A DNA stretch of 64,000 nt from CAZPUS01 sp964589825 (GTDB lineage: Bacteria > Fibrobacterota > Chitinivibrionia > Chitinivibrionales > WJKA01), in assembly GCA_964589825.1 (NCBI GenBank), contig CAZPUS010000006.1, positions 1 through 64,000 on the forward strand. Reading direction: 5' to 3'. Positions 53,605 to 61,753 of the stretch are shown here, in pieces (the first letter of the stretch is position 1; the number at the start of each line of letters is the position of its first letter). The position numbers and the translations under genes are program-made. Under the pieces are notes generated by a model. That model was given only the letters and a program-made list of their open reading frames with translations. It did not search any database and was not told the DNA's origin.

Positions 53605-54498
53605 ATGAATATACTTTCACGACTCAGAGAGATAAAGGCGCTTCCCGCATTACCCGAAGTAGTGAGTAAGGTTCATGCGATATTTAACTCACCGGACGGA
53701 GAGGCGCGTACCGCGGCCCGTATTATCGAGCAGGATGTCGCCATATCTGCGATACTGATGAGAGCGGCAAACTCCGCGTACTACAATCCCGGAGGGAAAC
53801 GCGTCTCCTCGGTGCAGCGGGCCATCGTACGTCTGGGCTTTTCAGAGGTCGAGTCCATTATCACCGCGGTGGGGCTCATTTCAAAGCTCTCTCACGCGCA
53901 GTCCAATCTCGATTATACCCAATTCTGGCGGCACAGTCTTTCGTGTGCCTATCTGTGCCGGCTTATCGGAAGCCGCTGCGATCGGACGGCGAACGAGGAA
54001 AAGCAGCAAAGCTTTTTTCTCGGAGGGCTCATGCACGATCTCGGTATTCTTATACTCGATCAGTTTTTTCCGAAGGTGTTTCATGAGCTCACCTATTCGA
54101 TGCGAATGGAGGATGTATCGTATCTTACCGCGGAGAAAACGCAGTTGCAGCATCATTCTCACCCAATGATCGGTGGTGTGCTTCTGGAGTTATGGGGTAT
54201 CGACTCCCTGGTGGTAAATATGGTGCGCGGACACCATGATCCCGCATCCATATCCCAGAACTATATGAAGGATGCCGCGATAGTTTACTGCGCCGAATAT
54301 ATGCTGTGTAACTGGAATGTCGGCTCTTTTGAAGGCCATATGGGAGATTTGAACGAGTCGTATCTGGACTCGATCGGTATATCTCATGACAGCCTTGTCT
54401 CACTCTACGATAAGGTGAAAAGTGAAGTCGAGTTGTCCGAAATTATACAATACGCTATGCAGCCGCGCAGTGAATCGTATTTGCTGCGAAAGATATAG
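53605..54498 (+). CDS. HDOD-domain signalling protein, second paralogue
   Basis: 297 residues, single HDOD domain: 'ALPEVVSKVHAIFNSPDGEA', 'LMRAANSAYYNPGGKRVSS', 'AIVRLGFSEVESI', 'GGLMHDLGILILDQFF' with the HD pair, and 'VRGHHDP'. It resembles the protein at 28699 in length and order of motifs but is well diverged. It follows the peptidase gene by 45 bp. A 37-bp MITE derivative begins two bases after its stop. Confidence 0.9.
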   Translation: MNILSRLREIKALPALPEVVSKVHAIFNSPDGEARTAARIIEQDVAISAILMRAANSAYYNPGGKRVSSVQRAIVRLGFSEVESIITAVGLISKLSHAQSNLDYTQFWRHSLSCAYLCRLIGSRCDRTANEEKQQSFFLGGLMHDLGILILDQFFPKVFHELTYSMRMEDVSYLTAEKTQLQHHSHPMIGGVLLELWGIDSLVVNMVRGHHDPASISQNYMKDAAIVYCAEYMLCNWNVGSFEGHMGDLNESYLDSIGISHDSLVSLYDKVKSEVELSEIIQYAMQPRSESYLLRKI

Positions 54499-54499
54499 T

Positions 54500-54536
54500 A
54501 CCTAAATTGATATTTTTATAGCCGCTCAATTCAGGG
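54500..54536 (+). repeat. Mini-derivative of the MITE family (37 bp, copy J)
   Basis: ACCTAAATTGA, a short AT spacer (TATTTTTATA), then GCCGCTCAATTCAGGG. It is the two ends of the element with the whole interior missing, placed one base after the TAG of the HDOD gene, the same position as copy E after the kinase gene. Confidence 0.8.
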
Positions 54537-54571
54537 CTGAATTATACCACTCGAAAATGGAGACTGAATAC

Positions 54572-55069
54572 ATGCAGAAAAATCACCACGCATTAGTGCG
54601 AATCCTCACAGTGATATTAGTGATATGTGCGTCACTGTTCTGGGTGACATGCACACAAAAGAAAGAGTCGAACAAGGCGCATACAAGCCGGTCGGATGCA
54701 GCCCAACAGCAACGCAGCGCCGACACGAAAACATCGTCGCACGATGGGATGCCATCGGTGACATCTTCCGCACATCTGGAAGCGCTCATACGCGACTCGA
54801 GTGACGACAAAGTGCTCATGGTCGACATGTATGCGGACTGGTGTAAGCCGTGTAAACTGCTCGCACCCAAACTCGCAACCATTGCACAGGAAAAAAAAGA
54901 AGGCGTGCGACTTTATCAGCTCGATGTGCAGAAACACAAGGATGTAGCACGAGACTACAGAGTGAGGGCCATACCGAACGTGGTCTTTTTTTATGAGCAG
55001 GAAAAGGTGGAACAGATACCGGGACTTCGTCCCAAGTCGGTGTATGAGCGGATAATAGATCGGTACTGA
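54572..55069 (+). CDS. Thioredoxin-like lipoprotein
   Basis: 165 residues. The signal peptide ends 'SLFWVTC', giving Cys27 as lipidation site, then a Ser/Thr/Gln-rich linker and a thioredoxin fold with the active site 'ADWCKPCKLLAPKL' (WCxxC, 90-94) and the cis-proline in 'RAIPNVVFF' (about 135). Exposed in periplasm, it would reduce or exchange disulphides; partner unknown. The start at 54572 has GGAG upstream, better than the ATG at 54557. Confidence 0.9.
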   Translation: MQKNHHALVRILTVILVICASLFWVTCTQKKESNKAHTSRSDAAQQQRSADTKTSSHDGMPSVTSSAHLEALIRDSSDDKVLMVDMYADWCKPCKLLAPKLATIAQEKKEGVRLYQLDVQKHKDVARDYRVRAIPNVVFFYEQEKVEQIPGLRPKSVYERIIDRY

Positions 55070-55095
55070 GGCGTAAGGCAGATCACACGGTAAAC

Positions 55096-56094
55096 CTATG
55101 TGCCGGGAGGCAGGCTGTTCAGGCACGTATCGCATATCCGGCGCAGACGGGTCATATCTCCACGTTGAGCGCTGCAGGTTTTCAGTAGCTGCAGGGCCGG
55201 GCGTATGTAGCGACAATATCCTGTTTTTTGTGTATTCAAAGAAAGGTTCGCATAGGCACCAAGTGCCTGCATGAGCCGTTGCAGTGCACAGATGTGCAGC
55301 GTTTCGTGGCTCAACTGTGCAAAATGGTGTATCGCGTAGTCGATAAGCGTAGAACGCACGGGGTTGAGGTAAGAGGCTACATAGGGATCATAGAGCAAAG
55401 AGGCGATGTCATAGGCGGCAGGCCCCGGGCGGGCTCCCTGAAAGTCGACGAATGTGATATCGTCCGCATTCACCAGGATATTTTGTGATTGACAGTCACG
55501 GTGCATGCAGACATGAGAGATGCCGGACGCTTCCCGGGCAAGAGTCCGTCGCAGCGATTCCCATTGTGCATCGAGAAGCTGCGGTGCGTTGCACTTTTCA
55601 CGTACCAGATGGGTGGCGAAGTACTCGCTTTCCCAGAGAAAGTGCCCGGTATCCATGCACCGGCTTTGCACCCGGGCGCTTGTGTGACATGGCAACGCAT
55701 GAAACCGCTGCAATGAATGCAACACCGAATGATACATCTGCAGGAGTGCATCTGTGTCGTTTTGGCATGCATATACCCGGTCCATAAGCGTGGTGCGGCC
55801 GCAGTCGGGTTGCAGTATGCATCCGAGTGAGCTGTCGCAGGCCACTATACCCGGTGTTAGTTGCGGGGCGTGGATTTGTGTAAGGTGCTCAATCTCGAAA
55901 AAAAGGTCCCAATCGGGATCCCCGACAGACCAGAGAATCAACACATACGAAGGGTTTGCCTGCTGTGGTGGAACCACCCTGAGAAAATGCCGGGACGATC
56001 CGGTTTCAGCAATCGGTTCGATACGCCACGTACGAGAGTCAAAACCGGCAATTGAGCCGCAAAGAAAATCGTACTGAGCGCGTGTCAGCGTCAT
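55096..56094 (-). CDS. APH-family kinase (AmgK-like)
   Basis: 332 residues of the aminoglycoside phosphotransferase / choline kinase fold. The Brenner-type motif 'CMHRDCQSQNILVNADD' and the metal motif 'ITFVDFQGARPGPAAYDIAS' are clear. The 'DFQ.A..GPAAYD' form is that of AmgK, the anomeric MurNAc/GlcNAc kinase of cell-wall recycling. The usual catalytic-loop Phe or Tyr after HRD is Cys here. AGGAAG upstream. A resistance role is unlikely. No recycling partner (MurU) is adjacent, so the substrate remains open. Confidence 0.8.
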   Translation of the reverse strand: MTLTRAQYDFLCGSIAGFDSRTWRIEPIAETGSSRHFLRVVPPQQANPSYVLILWSVGDPDWDLFFEIEHLTQIHAPQLTPGIVACDSSLGCILQPDCGRTTLMDRVYACQNDTDALLQMYHSVLHSLQRFHALPCHTSARVQSRCMDTGHFLWESEYFATHLVREKCNAPQLLDAQWESLRRTLAREASGISHVCMHRDCQSQNILVNADDITFVDFQGARPGPAAYDIASLLYDPYVASYLNPVRSTLIDYAIHHFAQLSHETLHICALQRLMQALGAYANLSLNTQKTGYCRYIRPALQLLKTCSAQRGDMTRLRRICDTCLNSLPPGT

Positions 56095-56229
56095 AACGCT
56101 TCCTGGAGAGTAATAGTGTTGCGCGAATAAATGTATTTTTCCATAGTCCCGGATGAGTCCCGGATAAGTCTCAGGTGCGAGAACGTACCTGCAATGTATA
56201 CATAACCAATTTCGGAAAAATAGTTAAAA

Positions 56230-56784
56230 ATGCACACACGTAAATGGATAACGCTTCTGGTGGTTGCAGTGACGGGACTGTCACTCGACGTGATTACCAA
56301 GACGGCGGCAATGCGAATGCTGGAGTTTGGACGGGGGGTCAATGTGGTGGGTGAATATTTTCAGCTTATGCTGGTATATAACAAGGGAGCGTTGTTCGGT
56401 CTCGATCCGCGCAATCTTCTGCCCTGGTTTCCGGTAAATGTCTTTTTTACGGTAATGTCTCTCATTGCACTTGGAATTCTGTGTTATATTTATTACAAAA
56501 GTACTGTACACGATCGGATGCTTCGCTGGGGAGTAATCGCTATTGTACCAGGGGCTCTTGGAAATCTTTCCGACAGGGTGCTGCATCCGGCCAGAGGGGT
56601 AGTCGATTTTATAAAGATCGGAATATCGGAGCGGATTTACTGGCCGGTATTCAATTTTGCGGATATCTACGTGACGATGGGTATCGTGATGATTCTTCTC
56701 TCTTCATTGCGTATCCGGGATCATCGCGCCAGCCATTCGGATGATGGTTCTGAAGAGATTCCTCCGAATGATAGCCATGGCTGA
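56230..56784 (+). CDS. lspA: Lipoprotein signal peptidase
   Basis: Inner-membrane aspartyl protease that removes signal peptides from lipidated prolipoproteins. 184 residues and four membrane helices. 'VYNKGALFGL' (49-58), 'GALGNLSDRV' with D116, 'GVVDFI' and 'VFNFADIYVTMG' with D145 are the conserved boxes; both catalytic aspartates are present. It serves the many lipoproteins predicted in this window. Confidence 0.96.
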   Translation: MHTRKWITLLVVAVTGLSLDVITKTAAMRMLEFGRGVNVVGEYFQLMLVYNKGALFGLDPRNLLPWFPVNVFFTVMSLIALGILCYIYYKSTVHDRMLRWGVIAIVPGALGNLSDRVLHPARGVVDFIKIGISERIYWPVFNFADIYVTMGIVMILLSSLRIRDHRASHSDDGSEEIPPNDSHG

Positions 56785-56793
56785 GTCACGGCA

Positions 56794-56912
56794 ACATAAA
56801 TTGAGCGGTTTTTTCGCGCAATCTGCCGCCATCCGCACTACTGTTATATTCTCGAAAATCATGAGACAACCCGCAAGATTGCCCCATGGTTGAGGCAGTA
56901 CAAATAGCGGTA
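56794..56912 (+). mobile_element. Palindromic MITE-like element, copy K (right end lost)
   Basis: The left half is well kept (ACATAAATTGAGCGGTTTTT, then CATGAGACAACCCGCAAG) as far as CCCCATGGTT. After that the sequence degenerates and the right terminal repeat is absent. It begins 10 bp after the lspA stop. Confidence 0.8.
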
Positions 56913-56959
56913 TATGTGTGGTGACTACCCATAACGATATAATTCCCCGCTAATGAATT

Positions 56960-58003
56960 ATGGAACACGCCGAGAAGTATACAGTTCCCGATACATATGA
57001 GCGCATACGCATGGATGTGTGCTGTCATACGCTGTTGCCCGGACAATATTCCCGTTCGTTTATCCAGTCCTGTATTGGCAACGGTATCATTACGCGTAAC
57101 GGCGAACCTGTGCGCAAGAATACCATCGTATGCCCTGGTGATGAAATATACGTAGATGCGGCAGCACTTGCCGATGCATGTGACGAATCGATCGAACCAA
57201 GAGAGATGCCGCTCGATATTCTGTACGAGGATGAGTATGTGCTCGTGCTGAGCAAGCCCGCCGGCCTTGCGGTTCATCCGCATGCCGGAGAGCGACACGA
57301 AACCCTTGCCAACGGGCTGTTATGGTACTGTGGCGACACCCTTTCCGATCTCAGCGGTGCGGATCGTCCGGGCATAGTGCACAGACTCGATCGAAATACC
57401 TCCGGCATTCTGGTGGCGGCCAAATCGAACGAGGTGCACCGCGCCCTTAAGCACAATTTCAAGCTCAGATCGGTAAAAAAAGTATATGTGGCGGTATGTC
57501 TCGGCACGCCCGATACAGAAGAGGGAGAGATCACTCATCCGATCGGCCGGATGAGCGAGCATCCCACCAGGCGCTGTGTGTGTGCGGACGGCAGAGATGC
57601 GGTGACTTCGTATAAAAAGATTGCCGGCAACGAGGGGGTCACCTTGCTGTTATGTCGTATCCATACCGGGAGAACGCACCAGATACGGGTTCACTGCGCG
57701 CATGAGGGATTTCCGGTGGCAGCCGATAAAATGTACGGCGGCGGAGGAAGCCGTATAGGACAGCTTCCCGAAAAGGTGCGTGCGCATGCACGAAAAATCC
57801 TTACCGTATGCCCCCGCCTTGCACTACACGCCTATTCGCTCGGTTTTTTTCACCCGGTTACGCAGCAGTGGTCGGTCTTTTCAGCGCCCCTGCCTTCGGA
57901 TATGCAACGGGCCATAGCAACGATAGAGCACACCGATGCGACCTTGAGAATCGAGCAGGGCAGGTTGTACGCAGAAGGTGCGCAAGTATATGAACTGATG
58001 TAG
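56960..58003 (+). CDS. RluD-family pseudouridine synthase
   Basis: 347 residues. The N-terminal S4-like domain ('SRSFIQSCIGNGIITRNGEP') precedes the catalytic domain with 'LVLSKPAGLAVHP' and 'RPGIVHRLDRNTSGILV', whose Asp in HRLDR is the nucleophile. 'RIHTGRTHQIRVHCAHEGFP' and a long C-terminal extension follow. RluD relatives modify 23S rRNA positions 1911, 1915 and 1917, but RluA and RluC paralogues are hard to exclude. No clear ribosome site. Confidence 0.9.
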   Translation: MEHAEKYTVPDTYERIRMDVCCHTLLPGQYSRSFIQSCIGNGIITRNGEPVRKNTIVCPGDEIYVDAAALADACDESIEPREMPLDILYEDEYVLVLSKPAGLAVHPHAGERHETLANGLLWYCGDTLSDLSGADRPGIVHRLDRNTSGILVAAKSNEVHRALKHNFKLRSVKKVYVAVCLGTPDTEEGEITHPIGRMSEHPTRRCVCADGRDAVTSYKKIAGNEGVTLLLCRIHTGRTHQIRVHCAHEGFPVAADKMYGGGGSRIGQLPEKVRAHARKILTVCPRLALHAYSLGFFHPVTQQWSVFSAPLPSDMQRAIATIEHTDATLRIEQGRLYAEGAQVYELM

Positions 58004-58129
58004 TACGTCAGTGGTATTCGGGGGTATTCGGGCAAAAGGTGATTTCAGCTATTCGTATCCCCTCCCTGTTCCTTAGATGGTTATACGGGTATCCAGGCAG
58101 GAAAAGGATACGGCTGGATTTGGAACAAC

Positions 58130-58351
58130 TCAGTTATTGACGATCATGCCGATAGAAAAGGTGAGTAAAAAAGCGAGAAATACATAAAGAATGAAATGAT
58201 TGAGAAAGATTTCTGTTTTTGATTGTTGCTCTTCCTGTGGGGTTGTACCGGTTTTGGTAGATTTCCTCTTTATGTGCTGATAAATAGAGCGCGCAGTAAA
58301 AAGAAAAAGCAGTACCCCGGTGATTCTAATGAGTATGACCGGCCAATCCAT
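58130..58351 (-). CDS. Small two-helix membrane protein, unknown
   Basis: 73 residues, AAGGAA before the ATG. Helix 1 ('VILIRITGVLLFLFTARSIY') and helix 2 ('HFILYVFLAFLLTFSIGMIV') flank a basic, Gln/Glu-rich loop. No family is recognised. It follows a small DUF6941-type gene by 43 bp on the same strand and may be co-expressed. Confidence 0.65.
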   Translation of the reverse strand: MDWPVILIRITGVLLFLFTARSIYQHIKRKSTKTGTTPQEEQQSKTEIFLNHFILYVFLAFLLTFSIGMIVNN

Positions 58352-58394
58352 TGTACAATTCCTTTCACGCGCGAGGGGCGCGGTTTTAGATACC

Positions 58395-58823
58395 TCAGTT
58401 GTTCGCAGCTTCAGGATTATCGGGAAGCTCGTCGTTTTTATCGACTTTTAACGCTCTGAGCCTTCTGGAAAAAAGCTCTTCTTTATCCCAGTATACCACG
58501 AATTCATAGAATCCTTCTTCAGGAAGGGGCAGTCCGTTAATATTTCCGCCTATTTCGACAACCGCTCTTCTGTTTTCAGGGCATTGCACCTCCCATTCCG
58601 GCATTTCCATCGAAAAGTCGCTGTCTTCCTTTTTGAATACAAGCTGCAGGGTAGCACTTTTTGCCACATCGGTGAGTGCGATATAGACGGCACAATTTCC
58701 GTGTTTGGAAGGAAAAGAAACTACGTTTATAGAACTGAAGGTCCCGCTGATAATGCTTTTACCGCTATGGGTATCGCGGTAATAATAATCGCATATCAGC
58801 ATGCCCAGTACTATGGGTTTCAT
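58395..58823 (-). CDS. DUF6941-like protein
   Basis: 142 residues from the ATG at 58823, which has AAAGGA upstream; longer frames upstream lack a ribosome site. 'MKPIVLGMLICDYYYRDTHS' with 'GTFSSINVVSFPSKHGNCAV' and the C-terminal 'GFYEFVVYWDKEELFSRRL' follow the pattern I associate with DUF6941 (a beta-sandwich of unknown function). The family assignment is from memory and moderate. Confidence 0.65.
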   Translation of the reverse strand: MKPIVLGMLICDYYYRDTHSGKSIISGTFSSINVVSFPSKHGNCAVYIALTDVAKSATLQLVFKKEDSDFSMEMPEWEVQCPENRRAVVEIGGNINGLPLPEEGFYEFVVYWDKEELFSRRLRALKVDKNDELPDNPEAANN

Positions 58824-59283
58824 AAAAAGATCCTTTGAAGTCAGGTTGTGCAGGATTGCACAACAGCGATTCCCCCATGAACCGTGCACACAGAGTGTGT
58901 GTATATACGTGGCAGCCTCTCCTTCGGTGCTGAGAGGGGGATATCGCGCACCTCGTAATGGCTCTCGCTGGTATTGCGATCCATTCACGTTGTGTATGGA
59001 ATACAAAATAATTTCCGCACCCGGTTTCGTATCTGTATTGCACAGCTCTGTGAGTAATGAACACATATTTGGCTTGTATCAGTTATTGATTAACAAAATA
59101 TCCGGTAACGGATTTATATATTTTATTACGAATGTTTTTTACAAAAGGGCGATTATGTGCATGGGGAACGGCTGAATGGTGCGTGTTGCATGGGTGGATG
59201 CGGTTTTTTTCCCGGAGATGGTGCAGCGGGGGAAGATATGTTTTTATTTTTTCATCCACATAGGGTGGCTTTGAGGAGTCGAT
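58824..59283. other. Intergenic region between divergent genes
   Basis: 460 bp with no supported gene: frames that cover it lack ribosome sites and homology. An ATCCG-GTAA-CGGAT hairpin lies in AT-rich sequence near 59100. Promoters for both flanks are presumably here but not identified. Confidence 0.35.
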
Positions 59284-59970
59284 ATGGCATTACGAAAAGA
59301 AGAGGTGCAGCGGAAAATTTTACATTTTTTTTCCGGTCTTATTCTCGCGGCGGGGATTTTTTATCTTCCACAGCTGATAGCACTTTATCCGCGCTGGAGT
59401 GCAATTATGCCGCCATGGGCCTATCCCACAGTGATTCTTGCGGGTACACTGGGGCTGCATCTTATATTTGAGTTTCTGCGGATGCACAGTAATGTCGTAT
59501 CCGGACGATTCAATGCCTGGTTCGGTTCGATGCTGCGTGAGAGTGAAGCACACGAGCTTACGGGCTCTACATGGATCAACGCGGCGGCACTGCTGTGCAG
59601 CATCGCCTTCAGACATCAGCCCCATATCTCGTTTATGGTGTTGCTTATGTTTATTTGGGGTGATGCGGTTGCGGCGCTGGTCGGCCAGAGTGTCGGCAGG
59701 ATAAAAATCGGGGCAAAGTCGCTGGAGGGATCGCTGGCCTGTTTTGTACTAAGCTTTATCTGTATGGGTGCGCTTTTTCCGAATGTGCCGGGTCTGCTTC
59801 AGGCATGGAACGGAAGTATGCCACTGGCGATGATTGTTGTGGCCCCGCTTGCGGTGACGTTACTCGAGCTCGTACCGATGAAGATCGGGCCGCGGTTTGA
59901 AATAAACGATAATGTGATTGTACCCCTGATTACCGGATATATCATGCGTCTTCTCGAGTCGGGACTGTAA
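59284..59970 (+). CDS. Dolichol-kinase/SEC59-like integral membrane protein
   Basis: 228 residues, GAGGAG upstream, about six membrane helices. 'RKILHFFSGLILAAGIFYLP' and, diagnostically, 'WGDAVAALVGQSVGRIKIG' followed by 'KSLEGSLACF' match the CTP-dependent polyprenol, diacylglycerol and phytol kinase family (SEC59/DGK1/VTE5). Some members have cytidylyltransferase annotations instead. It probably phosphorylates a membrane-embedded lipid alcohol. Terminator follows directly. Confidence 0.85.
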   Translation: MALRKEEVQRKILHFFSGLILAAGIFYLPQLIALYPRWSAIMPPWAYPTVILAGTLGLHLIFEFLRMHSNVVSGRFNAWFGSMLRESEAHELTGSTWINAAALLCSIAFRHQPHISFMVLLMFIWGDAVAALVGQSVGRIKIGAKSLEGSLACFVLSFICMGALFPNVPGLLQAWNGSMPLAMIVVAPLAVTLLELVPMKIGPRFEINDNVIVPLITGYIMRLLESGL

Positions 59971-59975
59971 CACTC

Positions 59976-60004
59976 ATCCGAACGCGACACGTTCGGATTT
60001 TATT
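59976..60004 (+). terminator. Terminator of the dolichol-kinase-like gene
   Basis: ATCCGAACG (59976-59984) and CGTTCGGAT (59990-59998), perfect nine pairs with a CGACA loop, then TTTTATT. Begins six bases after the stop at 59970. Confidence 0.85.
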
Positions 60005-60056
60005 CGCCAGCAGCTGCAATGCGTTCGGTGTAGCTGTGCGTCAGCGAATCAACCTG

Positions 60057-60220
60057 ACCCAAAACCGAGCGATTTTGTGTGCACAATCTGTTGCTATCCG
60101 TGCTATTATCTCTTTCCGGGAGTCAGTGCGTCGGTTAACAAGCCAGCCTTATCATTTCCGTGGACACATTATCCGTATGGCTCACCGCAGCTTTAATCAA
60201 AATTGTCGATCAGCGTAGGC
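60057..60220 (+). mobile_element. Palindromic MITE-like element, copy L (highly diverged)
   Basis: About 164 bp. Left end ACCCAAAACCGAGCGATTTT and the block CGGCTCACCGCAG-like 'GGCTCACCGCAGCTTTAATC' are clear; the middle and right end (CGATCAGCGTAGGC) have decayed. Between the terminator of the previous gene and pyrE. Confidence 0.7.
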
Positions 60221-60347
60221 CGAAAAAATACTCCCCTGATGTATTTTTTGTGGACATGAGTGGATGCATTCGGGTGTCCGGCTGCACCGGCACCCGGCCT
60301 GTACATGCTCTCTCCTGTAACGGGGAGTCTAACGAAAGGGAGACATA

Positions 60348-61040
60348 ATGCATGCTGAGAAAACGACATTCATCGAGTTTATGGTACGTGCGGGAGTGCT
60401 GCAATTCGGAGAATTCGTTACCAAAAGCGGGCGCAGTACGCCGTTTTTCATCAACACCGGAAATTACCGCAGTGCAGAGCAGATATCAAAACTGGGCGAA
60501 TATTATGCCGGGGCGATACGAGCGCATTTCGTAGATACGGCGACACTGCTGTTCGGACCGGCCTACAAGGGTATTCCCCTGGTGGTAAGTACCTGCTGTG
60601 CATTGTATTCCGGATATGGTACCGATTGTAGTTTTGCATTCAATAGAAAAGAGGCTAAAGACCACGGTGAAGGGGGGACGATCATCGGGAAAACGCCGGG
60701 TAATGACGATTCGGTTATTATTGTCGAGGATGTAATCACTGCAGGAACCTCGATTCGTGAGGTGATTCCCCTTATTCGGGCACATTCGCAGGCTCGTATT
60801 GCCGGCCTGGTCGTTTCGGTTGACCGGCAGGAAAAAACTGCGCACGGCGAAAGTGCGCTTCAGGCCCTGGCACGGGAATTCGGCATAAGATGTGTCGCGC
60901 TGGTTACCATCGACGAAATAGTGTCTCATCTGTACAACAGGGCGGTCGACGGTAGCGTGGTAATAGATGATGAGATCAAGCGACGTATCGATCGATATCG
61001 AGAGACTTACGGAGTGTCGTTTAATGAAAAGAGTAAGTGA
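60348..61040 (+). CDS. pyrE: Orotate phosphoribosyltransferase
   Basis: Joins orotate to PRPP, the fifth step of pyrimidine synthesis. 230 residues, AAAGGGAG upstream. 'GEFVTKSGRSTPFFINTGNY', 'GPAYKGIPLVV', the loop 'FNRKEAKDHGEGGTIIG' and the PRPP signature 'VIIVEDVITAGTSIREVI' are intact. Overlaps the next gene by 17 bp; no other pyr gene is near. Confidence 0.95.
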   Translation: MHAEKTTFIEFMVRAGVLQFGEFVTKSGRSTPFFINTGNYRSAEQISKLGEYYAGAIRAHFVDTATLLFGPAYKGIPLVVSTCCALYSGYGTDCSFAFNRKEAKDHGEGGTIIGKTPGNDDSVIIVEDVITAGTSIREVIPLIRAHSQARIAGLVVSVDRQEKTAHGESALQALAREFGIRCVALVTIDEIVSHLYNRAVDGSVVIDDEIKRRIDRYRETYGVSFNEKSK

Positions 61041-61572
61041 AAATCCCCCGGAACGTTTTCCGGACGAGAAGATCGATTGTTCGTGCGGAACCTGGGTGGT
61101 GGCAAAGGTGAAACCGCGCCAGGAAAAAGCGGCGGCATCCGATCTTCTGGAACGTGATATAGGTTACTTTCTTCCAATGTACACAAAGGTGACACGGCGA
61201 CGTGATAACAACAAACCGCGCAAGTCGGTTCTGCCGTTGTTTCCCGGCTATATATCTATTTGCATCGATGATATGGACACACGTTCGGCAGTATACGAAA
61301 ACGGGAGGATCGCCCGAGTGATATCAATCGAAAATCAACGTAAGTTCGTTGAACAGCTTCAACACATCTATCACGGACGCATTAACGATGTGCCGATTTC
61401 TCCTGTTGGAGAGTATATTCGCGGAGAGCCGGTGGTGGTAACGGGAGGACCCATGCGGGGTGTGAAGGGAGTGGTTGCGAAAGTGCCTGACAACGCGTAT
61501 GTGATCCTCTCGGTTGAAGGACTGGGTAAGGCGGCCGTGCGTATAGAGCTGAAAGATATTCGGCGTCTATAA
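61024..61572 (+). CDS. Specialised NusG paralogue (RfaH/UpxY type)
   Basis: 182 residues from the ATG inside the end of pyrE. The NGN domain shows 'TWVVAKVKPRQEKAAASDL' and 'VLPLFPGYISICIDD'. The C-terminal KOW domain is 'YIRGEPVVVTGGPMRGVKGV', so the basic architecture of NusG is present. The sequence is that of NusG-like proteins that run with RNA polymerase on particular long operons rather than of housekeeping NusG. Its usual partners, capsule or polysaccharide genes, are not in view; a MITE and rsmI follow. Translation is probably coupled to pyrE. Confidence 0.88.
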   Translation: MKRVSENPPERFPDEKIDCSCGTWVVAKVKPRQEKAAASDLLERDIGYFLPMYTKVTRRRDNNKPRKSVLPLFPGYISICIDDMDTRSAVYENGRIARVISIENQRKFVEQLQHIYHGRINDVPISPVGEYIRGEPVVVTGGPMRGVKGVVAKVPDNAYVILSVEGLGKAAVRIELKDIRRL

Positions 61573-61577
61573 ATTAA

Positions 61578-61739
61578 ACCTGAATTGAACGATTTTGTGT
61601 GTGATCTCTACTGCCATCCGCACTGCTTTTCTATTTTCTAAAACCATGAGACAACCTACAAGATTGCCCAATAATTTTCGAGCACATAATGGCTGCACGG
61701 CTCATCGCAGCGTTCATCGAAACACCCGCGTTATAGGTT
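61578..61739 (+). mobile_element. Palindromic MITE-like element, copy M
   Basis: 162 bp, left end ACCTGAATTGAACGATTTTG and right end CCCGCGTTATAGGT (worn). Flanking TAA repeats (61575-61577 and 61740-61742) look like a target duplication. It starts five bases after the NusG-like stop and ends 14 bp before rsmI. Confidence 0.85.
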
Positions 61740-61753
61740 AAAGAAAGACGACA

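Noticed and set aside
58824..59283. N-terminal extension of the DUF6941-like gene up to 59066 and a plus-strand frame from 59157
   Set aside because: The conserved domain starts at the ATG at 58823 with its own ribosome site; the extension and the plus-strand frame have no family resemblance.
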